Shown piece after piece: positions 25,341 through 34,776 of a DNA stretch of 64,000 nt. This DNA is from Renibacterium salmoninarum ATCC 33209 (GTDB lineage Bacteria; Actinomycetota; Actinomycetes; Actinomycetales; Micrococcaceae), in contig NC_010168.1 in NCBI RefSeq assembly GCF_000018885.1, positions 1,178,001-1,242,000 on the forward strand, given 5' to 3'. Below the pieces are notes generated by a model that ran no database searches, was not told where the DNA came from, and saw nothing but the letters and a program-made list of their open reading frames with translations. Within the stretch, counting starts at the first letter, position 1, and each line of letters opens with the position of its first letter. Position numbers and translations under genes: made by a program.

Positions 25341-25356
25341 GGGGGGGGGGGGGGGG
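25341..25356. repeat. Run of 16 G residues after hrpA
   Basis: Sixteen consecutive G bases on the plus strand end one base before the hrpA stop codon complement at 25358. On the hrpA transcript this is a C16 run two bases after the stop. Such a tract is rare and prone to slippage, or could be mis-sized in assembly. Confidence 0.9.
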
Positions 25357-25357
25357 A

Positions 25358-28300
25358 TTAGCTGAGCGCTTGGGACATCGCCTGGCGTATTCGTTTCTCC
25401 GAGACCGAATACGCGGTACCAAGCTCAACGGCAAAAAGCGAAACCCTTAGTTCTTCAAGCATCCAGCGCACTTTTCGTAAGCTCTGCGGAACCGATCGGC
25501 CGGCCGCAAGTGCCGCAACGGCGTCGTCATATTCGTCTTCGAGACGTTGTACAGCCGCCATATTGAGACCATCGCGCTGTACGTTCGTTGGCAACTTCTC
25601 CAAACGCTTTTCAATAGCTACCAGAAAACGGGGTAGCTGGCTCAATTGCGCGTACCCGGTCCGGGAAATGAATCCGGCATAAACCAGTCCATCCAACTGG
25701 GCGCGAACATCGTTCAAAGCGCTGATTAGGGCCAGGCTGGTGCTTCCCTTGAGCTGCGTCTCAATCCGTCGAGCGCTCGCCAAAATCCGCTCGACGACGG
25801 CGACTACGGCGAACACGGTATCGATCAACTCGGCTCGGCTCGCCTCGTAAAGCGCATCAAACTCGGCTTCGGTGAACGGAAGCTCTTCCGGGATCAGTTT
25901 GTCAATCGCAGCCAAGGTGCAATCAGCAATCAGATCTGTCACTTTGCCGTGCGGATTTTGACTGAAGGTCAGCTTCTCCGAGTTACTCAAATGCTCCAGA
26001 ACGTAGCGGTCTGGCGACGGGATTCGCAAGGCCAGTAACCGAATGACGCCCGCTCGATGAGAGACCAGAGCTTCGTCTTCGTTCTGAAATACCCGCAAGC
26101 CAGCGGTGGTGCCTTCATCAGTTAAAGCTGGATATCCGGTTACTGAGTGACCGTTGACAAGCCGACTCACTGACCGTTCTATTGTGCCCAGACTCCAGCT
26201 AGTCAAGCCGCTGAGCTCGCGAATCGAGGGCTCTGCAGCAACGGCCGCAGATGGACCGCGTTGTGCGGGATTTTTGGGCGCAGCAGTTTTCGGCATTGCG
26301 CCCAATGATTCCGCAATCGCCCGCCTGGTAGCACCGGCGAGCGATTCCTGTAGAGCGGCGAGATCTTTTCCTTTGTCTAAGATCTTTCCTGCTGAATCGA
26401 CCACCTGGAACGTCATGCGTAAATGAACTGGCACCGCGTCCCAATTCCAGGAACCTGGCGGGATGACGTGTCCACGCAGCCGACGCAAGGCCAACTCGAG
26501 CGATGATTCTAAATCATCCTGGCTCGGATCCAAATCTGCAGCTAAGGCTGTGGCCGCTTGCCTGCCGACGTCGGGCGCTGGCACGAAGTTCTTCCGCACC
26601 GGTTTGGGCAGCGACTTGATCAGCGCCGTGACTAACTCAGCTCGCAAGCCCGGAATCTGCCACTTGAATGGCGCATCCTCGAGCTGATTGAGGAACAGTA
26701 CGGGAACCGTTACAGTCACGCCGTCAGAGTCGTTGACTGGCGTCCCGGCAGCCAAATATTGTGACGACGGCTGAAATTCGTAACTCAGCGCAAGCTCAAA
26801 CTCGCCGTGCCGAATCGACTTCGGGTATGCGGTCTCGTCAAGATCGGCGTCCTCGGTCATCACTACGCCAGGATCAAAATCTAACAGCGTGGGATTCTCA
26901 TGCCGGGCGCTCTTCCACCATTTGTCGAAGTGCCGTTCGGAGACAACCTCCGCGCCCACCCGCGCATCGTAAAATTCAAAAAGCGTTTCATCATCGACGC
27001 GTAAATCACGACGGCGCATTCGAGTTTCTAGTTCTTCAACTTCGGCCAACACCGACTGATTGCGGTGGAAGAACTTGTGGTGCGTACGCCAATCGCCTTC
27101 TACCAACGCATGCCGAATAAACAATTCGCGCGAAAGCGGTGCATCAATACGACCGTAGTTTATGCGGCGCTGCGCAACGATCGGCACGCCGAACAGCGTC
27201 ACCTTTTCGTAGGCCATCACGGAGCCATTGCGCTTGGACCAGTGCGGCTCAGAGTAACTTCGCTTCACCAGGCCTGCAGCCACTTCTTCGGCCCAGATTG
27301 GATCGATTCGGGCATTTACCCTCGCCCAAAGCCTAGAAGTTTCAACCAACTCCGCGCTCATGACCCAATCGGGGTTCTTCTTGAACAACGCCGATCCCGG
27401 GAAGATCGCAAAGCGGCTACCACGGGCACCGGCGTATTCGCGTTTACGATCATCGAACAAACCAAGATGACTGAGCAAGCCGGCCAAAAGCGATTGGTGC
27501 ACCGGAATATGTAGCCCAACGGGATCCACTTCACCGGTGCTCAACGTGATGTTCAGCGGCTTAGCCAATTGGCGCAGTTGCGCAAAAAGATCTTGCCATT
27601 CGCGGACGCGCAGGTAATTGATGAACTCAGCCTTGCAAAGCCGGCGGAAGGCAGTGCTGGAGAGTTCCTTTTGTTTCTCCTGTAGATATCGCCACAGGTT
27701 TAAAAAGCCGGTGAAATCAGAGTTCTCATCGCTAAACCGCTTATGTTTTTCATCGGCAATTTGCCGCTTTTCGGTAGGGCGCTCGCGCGGATCCTGAATA
27801 GTCAAAGCGGCCGCCAGAATCATCACTTCGCGAGCACAGCCACGCTTGCCCGATTCCACAATCATCCGGCCCAAACGCGGGTCCACCGGCAACTGTGCCA
27901 ACTGGCGTCCCACGGGGGAGATGCCGCCGTCGGGCTGCAATGCGCCCAACTCGCTCAACAGCGCGACGCCGTCGGCAATCGCTTTCGCGTCTGGCGGCTC
28001 GACGAACGGGAAAGAGGCAACATCTTTGGGCTCGCGCGCCACCCCGATGGCACTCATTTGTAAGATCACCGCGGCGAGGTTGGTACGTAGGATCTCCGGG
28101 TCAGTAAATTCGCGGCGGCCCTGGAAATCCGCCTCCGAATAGAGCCGGATGCAGATACCGTCAGAGACGCGCCCGCAACGACCCGCACGTTGATTCGCGC
28201 TGGCCTGCGAAATGCGTTCGATCGGCAGGCGCTGGACTTTGGTTCGGTGCGAATAGCGCGAGATTCTGGCCGTACCAGTGTCGATCACGTATTTAATGCC

Positions 28301-29248
28301 GGGTACCGTCAGCGAGGTCTCAGCCACGTTGGTAGCGAGCACAATCCGCCGGCGCGATCCCGGGCTGAAAACCGCGTGCTGCTCGGCCAGCGACAATCGC
28401 GCAAACAGTGGCAAGATCTCTGCCTCGCGTAGCCGGGGATGATGCGCAAAGCGCCCGCGTAGCGCCTCAGCCGCATCCCGAATTTCGCGCTCGCCGGAGA
28501 AAAAGATCAGTACATCGCCAGGGGCTTCGCCGGAAAGTTCTTCCACGGCGTCGCAGACCGCGTCGAGTGGATCCTTATCTTCGGAGTCGTCCTCGCTCTG
28601 CTCGGCAGGTTCGCCATCGCTACCGTCAAGCGGCCGGTAGCGGATCTCCACTGGGTAAGTGCGCCCTGATACCTCTTCGATTGGTGCGGGCACATTATCA
28701 ATCGCAAAATGCTGGGCAAAGCGTTCCGGATCAATGGTTGCGGAGGTGATGATGATCTTGAGATCTGGGCGCTTGGGCAGGATCTGGCGCAAGTAGCCAA
28801 GAATGAAGTCGATGTTCAGGCTGCGTTCGTGGGCCTCGTCAATAATGAGCGTGGAGTACCGGTGCAGCAGTTTGTCGCGCTGAATTTCGGCCAACAAAAT
28901 GCCGTCAGTCATTACTTTGACTTTAGTTTGTCGGGAAACTTCACCGGTGAAACGGACCTGGAAGCCGACCTCTTCGCCGATCTTTACGTCAAGTTCGGCG
29001 GCAATTCGCTCGGCAACTGTGCGAGCAGCAAGTCGACGAGGCTGGGTATGCCCAATGAGCCGGGGCTTACCGTCTTTACCAGGCTCAGTTAGGCCGAGTT
29101 CAAGACACATTTTGGGGATCTGTGTTGTTTTGCCCGAACCGGTCTCACCAGCGATGATCACCACTTGGTGGTCTCGTATTGCCGCCATTAGCTCCTCGCG
29201 GCGGGCAGATACCGGAAGCTCGGGCGGGTATGTGATTGTCAGGCTCAT
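25358..29248 (-). CDS. hrpA: ATP-dependent RNA helicase HrpA (DEAH box)
   Basis: A 1296-residue DEAH-box helicase, the usual length for HrpA. Motifs: GETGSGKTTQIPK near residue 35 (Walker A), IIDEAHERSLN near residue 136 (DEAH), ITSATIDPERF near residue 165, TNVAETSLTVPGI near residue 305 and QRAGRCGRVSDG near residue 345. A helicase-associated/OB region and the long HrpA-specific C-terminal domain follow (to ALS at the end). HrpA unwinds RNA and in E. coli rescues stalled ribosome complexes. The ATG lies 12 bases beyond the stop of the upstream WYL-regulator gene. No damage within 3.9 kb. The C16 run follows its stop. Confidence 0.94.
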   Translation of the reverse strand: MSLTITYPPELPVSARREELMAAIRDHQVVIIAGETGSGKTTQIPKMCLELGLTEPGKDGKPRLIGHTQPRRLAARTVAERIAAELDVKIGEEVGFQVRFTGEVSRQTKVKVMTDGILLAEIQRDKLLHRYSTLIIDEAHERSLNIDFILGYLRQILPKRPDLKIIITSATIDPERFAQHFAIDNVPAPIEEVSGRTYPVEIRYRPLDGSDGEPAEQSEDDSEDKDPLDAVCDAVEELSGEAPGDVLIFFSGEREIRDAAEALRGRFAHHPRLREAEILPLFARLSLAEQHAVFSPGSRRRIVLATNVAETSLTVPGIKYVIDTGTARISRYSHRTKVQRLPIERISQASANQRAGRCGRVSDGICIRLYSEADFQGRREFTDPEILRTNLAAVILQMSAIGVAREPKDVASFPFVEPPDAKAIADGVALLSELGALQPDGGISPVGRQLAQLPVDPRLGRMIVESGKRGCAREVMILAAALTIQDPRERPTEKRQIADEKHKRFSDENSDFTGFLNLWRYLQEKQKELSSTAFRRLCKAEFINYLRVREWQDLFAQLRQLAKPLNITLSTGEVDPVGLHIPVHQSLLAGLLSHLGLFDDRKREYAGARGSRFAIFPGSALFKKNPDWVMSAELVETSRLWARVNARIDPIWAEEVAAGLVKRSYSEPHWSKRNGSVMAYEKVTLFGVPIVAQRRINYGRIDAPLSRELFIRHALVEGDWRTHHKFFHRNQSVLAEVEELETRMRRRDLRVDDETLFEFYDARVGAEVVSERHFDKWWKSARHENPTLLDFDPGVVMTEDADLDETAYPKSIRHGEFELALSYEFQPSSQYLAAGTPVNDSDGVTVTVPVLFLNQLEDAPFKWQIPGLRAELVTALIKSLPKPVRKNFVPAPDVGRQAATALAADLDPSQDDLESSLELALRRLRGHVIPPGSWNWDAVPVHLRMTFQVVDSAGKILDKGKDLAALQESLAGATRRAIAESLGAMPKTAAPKNPAQRGPSAAVAAEPSIRELSGLTSWSLGTIERSVSRLVNGHSVTGYPALTDEGTTAGLRVFQNEDEALVSHRAGVIRLLALRIPSPDRYVLEHLSNSEKLTFSQNPHGKVTDLIADCTLAAIDKLIPEELPFTEAEFDALYEASRAELIDTVFAVVAVVERILASARRIETQLKGSTSLALISALNDVRAQLDGLVYAGFISRTGYAQLSQLPRFLVAIEKRLEKLPTNVQRDGLNMAAVQRLEDEYDDAVAALAAGRSVPQSLRKVRWMLEELRVSLFAVELGTAYSVSEKRIRQAMSQALS

Positions 29249-29260
29249 GGCCTTTATATC

Positions 29261-30220
29261 CTAGTCGGAATCGATGGCCCGCAGCAGTCGTTTCGCCATC
29301 AGCTTGGCTCGCTCGCGAAGTTCTGGCGGCGCGAGAATGTCAAAATCCATCCCGCGTTCGGCAAGATAGGCCAGCGGAGAGTCAAGAGAGTCCCAGCCAA
29401 ATCGCAGTAAAGTTCGGTCTGGCCCTTCTGCCTCCAGTACCGCCGTCGCAGTGGAAAAAGCTTCCGCAACTTCCGAGGTTGCGGCATGAACGCGCACTAC
29501 CAAGTCGTATCGGTACGGTGAACGGGTAATTGCTTTGTGCACGTAGGCAGCTAGATCCGTGGCGGGCAGCGGACGGGCGCTAAAGCGTTGACGTTCCTGG
29601 GGCTTGCTGATGATCCGATCCACTCGGTAGGTTCGCCAATCTTGTCGATCTAGGTCGAAGGCAACCAGATACCATCGTTGACCTGAATCGACTAAGCGGT
29701 AGGGCTCGACGACGCGCGGCGAGGATTCGCCATCGTGTTTTTGGTAGTGGAACCCTAGCGCGCGGCGTTCAGAAATCGCCGCTGATGTCTGGGTCAACAG
29801 CTGCGGATCGACGGCGTCGATTGGTGCGGCAATCCGGCTTACTGCGGATTTTAGCGAAGTGAATCTGGGCCGCAACCTCGGCGGAAGCACCTGTTCCAAT
29901 TTAGCTAGCGCACGCACCGAAGCTTCACCAATGCCAGCAACCGGGCCAACGGCAACATTGCTGAGACCCAGTGCAACTGCAAGTGCCTCTTCGTCATCGA
30001 GCAACAGTGGCGGGAGCTCAGCTCCGGCACCGAGCTGGTAGCCACCAGCAACGCCAGGCGATGCATTAATCGGGTAGCCCAGATTGCGCAACTTATCTAC
30101 GTCGCGACGCACCGTGCGTTCGGTAACGCTCATCCGCTGGGCTAGCGCAGAACCGGTCCATTCCCTGCGCACTTGGAGGAGGGAGAGCAATTGCAGCAAT
30201 CTGGCCGATGTTTCGATCAT
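29261..30220 (-). CDS. YafY-type transcriptional regulator with WYL domain
   Basis: A 319-residue regulator. The N-terminal HTH of the DeoR-like type is at about residues 1-60 (RLLQLLSLLQVRREWTGSAL, SVTERTVRRDVDKLRNLGYP) and the WYL domain at about 135-215 (RALGFHYQKHDGESSPRVVE, PYRLVDSGQRWYLVAFDLDR), with a C-terminal extension. WYL domains bind nucleic acids or small ligands. It is divergent from the DJ-1/PfpI gene starting about 100 bases away; such YafY regulators often control an adjacent gene of that type, which is a plausible target. Intact. Confidence 0.9.
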   Translation of the reverse strand: MIETSARLLQLLSLLQVRREWTGSALAQRMSVTERTVRRDVDKLRNLGYPINASPGVAGGYQLGAGAELPPLLLDDEEALAVALGLSNVAVGPVAGIGEASVRALAKLEQVLPPRLRPRFTSLKSAVSRIAAPIDAVDPQLLTQTSAAISERRALGFHYQKHDGESSPRVVEPYRLVDSGQRWYLVAFDLDRQDWRTYRVDRIISKPQERQRFSARPLPATDLAAYVHKAITRSPYRYDLVVRVHAATSEVAEAFSTATAVLEAEGPDRTLLRFGWDSLDSPLAYLAERGMDFDILAPPELRERAKLMAKRLLRAIDSD

Positions 30221-30323
30221 GAAAAAAGTCTACTGGCCATCGCAGACAGAAGCTGTCCTTGATTACTTCTATCGTGAAGTTATGCAACTCAATGACAGCT
30301 GCCAAACCTGGGGTCGGAATCGG

Positions 30324-30890
30324 ATGGAAAAGCAGCTCAATATACTTCTCTACCTTCCGCAAGCTATGGCCGATTGGGAGGTTGGGCTTTTGACGGCTGA
30401 ACTGAACACTGGTCGGTTCCTGCGAGAGGGCGTCCAAGTACAAGTCACCACGACGGCGGCAACTGAGGGGCCGGTGCAAACGATGGGAGGGCTCAGCTTT
30501 TTACCGCAAAAGGCGCTCGCTGAGGTTGACGAAGCATGTCTTGACGCGTTGATTTTGCCGGGCGGCGAATCATGGGCGGATCCGGCAGCGAATCGAGAGG
30601 TTTTAGCGTTAGCGGCTCGGCTGAGCGGTCGCTCGGTGTTGGTGGCTGGAATTTGCGGCGCAACCGAAGCACTGGCCGCTACTGGGTTGCTGGACAATGT
30701 GCAGCACACTGGCGATAGTCGCGAGCTGATGGCCAGCATTGACGGTTATCGCGGAGCACCGAATTACCTCGATGAACTAGTGGTTGCTGATTCGAGGCTG
30801 GTGACGGCGGGCAGCTGGGCGCCGATCGAATTCGCAGCTGCGGTGTTAGCGGAGCTTGACGTATTTTCGCCACAAACCACCGAGAGCTGA
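30324..30890 (+). CDS. DJ-1/PfpI family protein
   Basis: A 188-residue class I glutamine amidotransferase-like protein. ILLYLPQAMADWEVG opens the fold (Glu at the active site), DALILPGGESWADPAA follows, and VLVAGICGATEALAATGLL near residue 110 carries the nucleophilic Cys in the elbow. Members act as glyoxalases, deglycases, amidases or regulators; the role here is unknown. The frame extends further upstream over the divergent regulator's promoter, so the ATG at 30324 is chosen, giving the usual N-terminus MEKQLNILLYL. It is divergent from the WYL regulator. Confidence 0.82.
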   Translation: MEKQLNILLYLPQAMADWEVGLLTAELNTGRFLREGVQVQVTTTAATEGPVQTMGGLSFLPQKALAEVDEACLDALILPGGESWADPAANREVLALAARLSGRSVLVAGICGATEALAATGLLDNVQHTGDSRELMASIDGYRGAPNYLDELVVADSRLVTAGSWAPIEFAAAVLAELDVFSPQTTES

Positions 30891-30964
30891 CTCAAGTTTT
30901 GGGCAAAACGTGACGTCACTGGGATTTATGCCTTGATGACCGAACATCAGCTGGTGCAAGCCTT

Positions 30965-31315
30965 ATGGGCGGGTTTTTCCAGCGCGCAATCAGCAAGATG
31001 CTATTTGGCACATTGCTGTTCTTTGTGGCGTTATCTTTATTTATTGCTAGCTTTGGCTCGCTTGTTTATTGCGCCTATTTGGAAGGATTTTCAACCTGGC
31101 CCTTACCAACAGCTGGAACGGTGTTGAGCTTGATCTTGCTGATTTGGGCGGCGGTATTGCTCAAAGCGCAGCCCAGCAAGGCAGTGCGGAGCTTGGATAG
31201 ACCGCTGGATTTGCCCTATGACCTGGACGGAAGCATGAAGGCACCATCGTCGATGGCGCAGATTTATCGGCACCCGATGGGACCGTTTAAAGCCAAATCG
31301 ACCAAATTGGTTTAG
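30965..31315 (+). CDS. Hypothetical membrane protein
   Basis: A 116-residue protein with two clear hydrophobic segments at about residues 13-40 (LFGTLLFFVALSLFIASFGS) and 48-68 (AGTVLSLILLIWAAVLLKAQ), followed by a polar tail (RSLDRPLDLPYDLDGSM). The loop between holds aromatic residues. No domain is recognised. The ribosome site is weak and the true start could differ. The strongly protein-like composition, with two membrane spans and a conserved-looking tail, supports a real gene. Confidence 0.55.
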   Translation: MGGFFQRAISKMLFGTLLFFVALSLFIASFGSLVYCAYLEGFSTWPLPTAGTVLSLILLIWAAVLLKAQPSKAVRSLDRPLDLPYDLDGSMKAPSSMAQIYRHPMGPFKAKSTKLV

Positions 31316-31351
31316 AGAGGCAAAGGACTAGTGGCCAAGTAGGCTGATCAG

Positions 31352-31546
31352 ATGGACGAGAAGATTTCGTTACCGAAGATTGGTGCTCCGGCGACTAGGG
31401 CTTTGACCAATGCTAGATATTCGACCTTGGAATCGCTCGACGGCGTTTCAGAAGTGCAGTTGGCCGCTATGCATGGCGTAGGGCCAAAGGCGTTGCGAAT
31501 TCTCAAGGAATCGATGGCTGCTGCGGGAAAATCGTTCGCCCCCTAG
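31352..31546 (+). CDS. Helix-hairpin-helix protein
   Basis: A 64-residue protein. LESLDGVSEVQLAAMHGVGPKALRIL-type sequence in the second half forms a helix-hairpin-helix with the GVGPKA hairpin (about residues 44-50), resembling the DNA-binding HhH of RNA polymerase alpha C-terminal or RecA-like accessory proteins. PKIGAPATRALTNARYSTL precedes it. Small stand-alone HhH proteins of this type occur in many actinobacteria. The partner or DNA target is not known. It ends 24 bases before the tRNA gene on the other strand. Confidence 0.75.
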   Translation: MDEKISLPKIGAPATRALTNARYSTLESLDGVSEVQLAAMHGVGPKALRILKESMAAAGKSFAP

Positions 31547-31570
31547 ATGAGGGGTAAACCTGCACAAAAG

Positions 31571-31643
31571 TGCCCTCGAGTGGATTCGAACCACCGGCCT
31601 TCTGCTCCGGAGGCAGACGCTCTATCCCCTGAGCTACGAGGGC
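31571..31643 (-). tRNA. tRNA-Arg(CCG)
   Basis: A 73-base tRNA on the minus strand. Acceptor arms GCCCTCG at 31643-31637 and CGAGGGC close to the 3' end pair, the D-arm AGCTCAGGGGATAGAGC and T-arm GGTGGTTCGAATCCACT are standard, and the anticodon stem TCTGC/GCAGA encloses CTCCGGA with anticodon CCG (reads CGG, arginine). A discriminator A is present; CCA is not encoded. Confidence 0.95.
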
Positions 31644-31726
31644 ATCGGGACTTATCGAGCTTAGCAGGTCCGCTCAGGAGAAAAAAACGAGAATCCGAAA
31701 CCCGAGCTCGCACCGGTGACCGAATC

Positions 31727-33246
31727 TCAGTAGCCCAGGAAACGGTCGGTATGCACCTTTCGCGCACCGGCTTGATGCCCGGCGTGAACCGCATGTGCAA
31801 TGAAGGTTGGTGAGCCAGAGGCATAAACTCGGCGAGTTGAAATATCAGCGACGGCCTGGAGAAGTTGCTCCGAGCTAGGGTAGCCCTCGCCTAAGTACTC
31901 GCGGACCTGTGGATCCTCAGGACAAAGCACGATGAGCCGCACACCGTCTACCGCGCAAAGCTCCACTAATTCTTCTCGGAAGCCAAAGTCTGCCAGCGAG
32001 TTCACCGTGTAGATCAACACGACATCGCGCTTTTCTGCTGGGTGGTGCTGTACTGAACGCAGATGGCTCATAAAGGGCGTTATGCCTACGCCAGCGGCAA
32101 GGAATAATATGCGGTATTTCCTCTCGGAATCACGAAGTCTCCCCAGACACCGGTTGCCGAGATTGGTTGCCCTGACTCAAGCGCACCAAGGGCAGTTTTG
32201 AAGCTACTGGATGGTTCAGAAAACCGCAGCGCAATGGCAAGGTTTCCGCCGTCGTGCGGATCCGTGGTGATGCTGAAGACTCGTCGAATTCCCCGACCAT
32301 CCACACGCGAATGCGGCAAAGTCAGCTCCAGATACTGCCCGGCTTGGAACCGAACTGGCTTCGGAACCGTGAAAGAAAACTCTCGGCTGCTAGGTGTCAG
32401 TGTGCGCGATGAGCTGAGCTTCAATTGAAGTTTGCGGCGCTGGCCAAAGGCAAACGCCAAGAAGTTACCTAGGACCAAGGCCAGCTCAGGCGAAGAAAAG
32501 ACCGGTCCCAGGCTAAACGGCACCGAAAACAGCAAAGCGACGACGGCGGCCAAACCCCATTTTTGCCAGCGTCGAGGCGGCAGCGTGAGCGGTTCGCAAA
32601 GCATGAACCCGATGAAAAATAGCACTGGGTATGATCCCAGCGGTGATGCTAAAGCGGCAATTGGGTCCAGCGTCGCCGTCGACCGAAGAAAAATGACTGA
32701 CACCGAAAGGAGAATAAAAATCGTGGCGAAGATTAATTTCGAACTGCGATATAAAACAATCAGACCAGCAGGGACGACTAACCACAGCATGCTGGACGTA
32801 GCGACCCACCAACTGGCTAAGTTCAATCCGACGAAGTCTGGCCCAATAAGTGCCACCAAAAGGGCGCCTATTGCCGCTGGATTAAAGATATGTCGGCCGC
32901 GGTAGGCCAGCAGGAACTTTGAGGCACCAGCGATCGCGGCGGCAAGGGCAATGCCTAGCAGCGGGCCCAGTTCTAACGTTGGCGTAAAGAGGAAATAGAG
33001 CAAAAGACCGGTAATCAGGCTCGACTCGGTTTGAATCTTTACGCCAAAGATCAGCGCCAGGAGCCGACTACTCAACCACGTGACTAGCAGGCAGACCAGC
33101 AAGCTGAGCAGCATCGCACCGAGTCCGAAGGTGAGCCAACCCAGTAGTTGCAAAATCATTGAGTAAACAGCCAAAATCCCCAGCGCGAATAACACTAGGC
33201 GGTACATTGTCAGGCGGCCCAGCTGGCCATCGAGCCAAACTTTCAT
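31727..33246 (-). pseudogene. RnfD/NqrB-like membrane protein fused to an FAD/NAD(P) reductase, frameshifted
   Basis: A membrane part of about 265 residues with about ten hydrophobic segments resembles the RnfD/NqrB family (TESSLITGLLLYFLFTP, RGRHIFNPAAIGALLVALIG). A ferredoxin-reductase module follows: FRFQAGQYLELTLP-type sequence, RRVFSIT for FAD, then AAGVGITPF for NAD(P). The frame from 33246 ends at TAG (32086) after GNTAYYSLPLA, whereas a one-base shift near 32112-32122 restores KYRILFLAAGVGITPFMSHL and continues to FLGY at 31727. So one base was lost, and the pyridine-nucleotide domain (about 115 residues) is out of frame. It overlaps apbE by four bases. A sequencing error in this one base cannot be excluded. 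Confidence 0.82.
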
Positions 33247-34109
33247 CTGAACATCTCACCTTCGAAATTGGGCGATATTTCGGCCCGACCATCAGGAAAT
33301 ATCCGCACCGCTGAGAAGCTGAATTCAGCGGAAAGGGTGGAAAAATCTGCGAAAAACAGTGCAGTTGCCAAAGCGTCCGCCAGCATCGTGCTGCTGGCAA
33401 CTGCCCAGGTGGCCACCACAGTTTGAACTGGTTTTCCGGTAGCACCGTTCAGCACATGATGCAGCCCGTCGCCCCAAGTTCGCCGATTAGAAGCAGAGGC
33501 GCACAGTGCGGCGTCGGCCAATTCCAGCACCCCTACCGCCTGGGAGGCATCGTAGGGGTGCTCTAAAGCAATGCGCTGCGCTGGTAAACGCCGGCTCAGC
33601 AGATCGCCACTGGCATCGATAAAAAAACCCGAGAGTCCGTCAAAGTCGAGACGCTGCGCGATCAAGTCCACCAGCTGCCCTTTGCCCGCAGCCCCGACGT
33701 CGAGCAATGCTGGCTCTTTGACTAGCAAGGATCTGCCGTTCCACTCAATCGCGGTTTCCCAAGGCGGTGCAGGTTGAAAACCTGGGCCAGCGCGTAATGA
33801 ATAGCGAGCGTCGTAGCCTAGATGCTCCAAAGATCTGCCTACCAGCGGCGTCATTGCGCCGTCTGTCAGCCGGTAAAGGCTTCGATACAGTGGCTCAAGG
33901 TCTTCGGCAGCGACCGGGAGCGTGTAAAGTCCCGGCGAGCTCGACTGCCGGACCGCAGAATCCGCACGGAATCGTGAGAACCCCAGATCGTATTCTTCGA
34001 CTATCTCAGCAATCGCATGTTGAGTGCTCGCCGGAAGTGTCACAGCAGTATCAATTTGCCATTGCGTGCCAATGGCTTCGAATTTGTAGACGGCTGGCGG
34101 ATTGCTCAC
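33243..34109 (-). CDS. apbE: FAD:protein FMN transferase (ApbE)
   Basis: A 288-residue ApbE/Ftp-family flavinyltransferase, which attaches FMN from FAD to Thr or Ser of target proteins outside the membrane. Seen: GTQWQID near the N-terminus, RFRADSAV, LLDVGAAGKGQLVDLIAQR near residue 130, IDASGDLLSRR near residue 160, HHVLNGATGKPVQ near residue 225 and ADALATALFF near residue 255 (magnesium-binding Asp). No signal peptide is evident. The start is GTG, sharing one base with the upstream stop; its stop overlaps the next start by four. The nearest target is the FMN-binding lipoprotein upstream. Looks intact. Confidence 0.9.
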   Translation of the reverse strand: MSNPPAVYKFEAIGTQWQIDTAVTLPASTQHAIAEIVEEYDLGFSRFRADSAVRQSSSPGLYTLPVAAEDLEPLYRSLYRLTDGAMTPLVGRSLEHLGYDARYSLRAGPGFQPAPPWETAIEWNGRSLLVKEPALLDVGAAGKGQLVDLIAQRLDFDGLSGFFIDASGDLLSRRLPAQRIALEHPYDASQAVGVLELADAALCASASNRRTWGDGLHHVLNGATGKPVQTVVATWAVASSTMLADALATALFFADFSTLSAEFSFSAVRIFPDGRAEISPNFEGEMFR

Positions 34110-34594
34110 TACTTTTGTGCAGCTTCCTTTTTGATCTGCGCAATCGCATCGTTGAAGCCGCCACTGGTCAGAGAAGAGCCCGAAACCTTTGAAACATTCA
34201 GGCTGTCGATGCTTTTGCCGACTACTTGCGCGTCGACGCCGGAAATAAATTCACCTTGAAACCGTTTGGTATTCGGATTGGACGGATAAGAAGTGAGTTT
34301 CAGGTTCGTCACGGTACCGGCGGTGAGGGTCAGTTCAACACCGAGCTTCTCCTGGCCATTCGGCGAAATGTAGCTGCCATCAGCTTGGTAAGCTCCGTCT
34401 TTATAGGGGCTCTTTGCGCCACTACTTGGTGACGAGCTCTGATCGGAACTAGTCGCAGAGCTGGCGGCCGGTGCATTGGTACTTGGTGACTTAGCTGCCG
34501 ATTGGTTTGCCGCAGGAACGCAAGCAGCCATGCCCGAGGCCAGGGTGAGCCCCTCGGTTGAGGCGAAAAGTGTCTTTCGGGTGGTCGACTTCAT
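34109..34594 (-). CDS. FMN-binding domain lipoprotein
   Basis: A 161-residue protein. The signal region ends in the lipobox LASGMAAC with Cys25. A Ser/Ala-rich linker (about residues 30-60) and a C-terminal FMN-bind domain (about 65-161) follow. SGSSLTSGGFNDAI near the C-terminus fits the flavinylation motif (S/T)G(A/S)(S/T), so a Ser of SGSS is the likely site for covalent FMN added by ApbE. The h-region holds a Glu (FASTEGLTLASG), unusual for a signal peptide. The start MKSTTRKT at 34594 has GCGGAG upstream and is preferred to the ATG at 34609. Probable electron carrier on the outer membrane face. Confidence 0.85.
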   Translation of the reverse strand: MKSTTRKTLFASTEGLTLASGMAACVPAANQSAAKSPSTNAPAASSATSSDQSSSPSSGAKSPYKDGAYQADGSYISPNGQEKLGVELTLTAGTVTNLKLTSYPSNPNTKRFQGEFISGVDAQVVGKSIDSLNVSKVSGSSLTSGGFNDAIAQIKKEAAQK

Positions 34595-34776
34595 CGGTAG
34601 TCTCCGCATCAGTGTCGAATCTGGGTGATGAACTTTTCACACCCTATGCAATTCAGACGAGCGCGATGGCGAATTGGTTCAGCTATCGCTGCCAATTGTG
34701 CCTTGATATTTGCTGTGAGGAATCAGACACTCGCTCCCCGAGCGGTTTGGTCTACCTACGCGGTAGAGTCACACGA

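Noticed and set aside
31571..31643. tRNA-Arg as an integration site for a mobile element
   Set aside because: No integrase, no duplicate of the tRNA 3' end and ordinary chromosomal genes on both sides.
32432..32905. A plus-strand frame of 157 codons opposite the RnfD-like gene
   Set aside because: Antisense to a membrane-protein gene with clear motifs; composition is unlike a protein.
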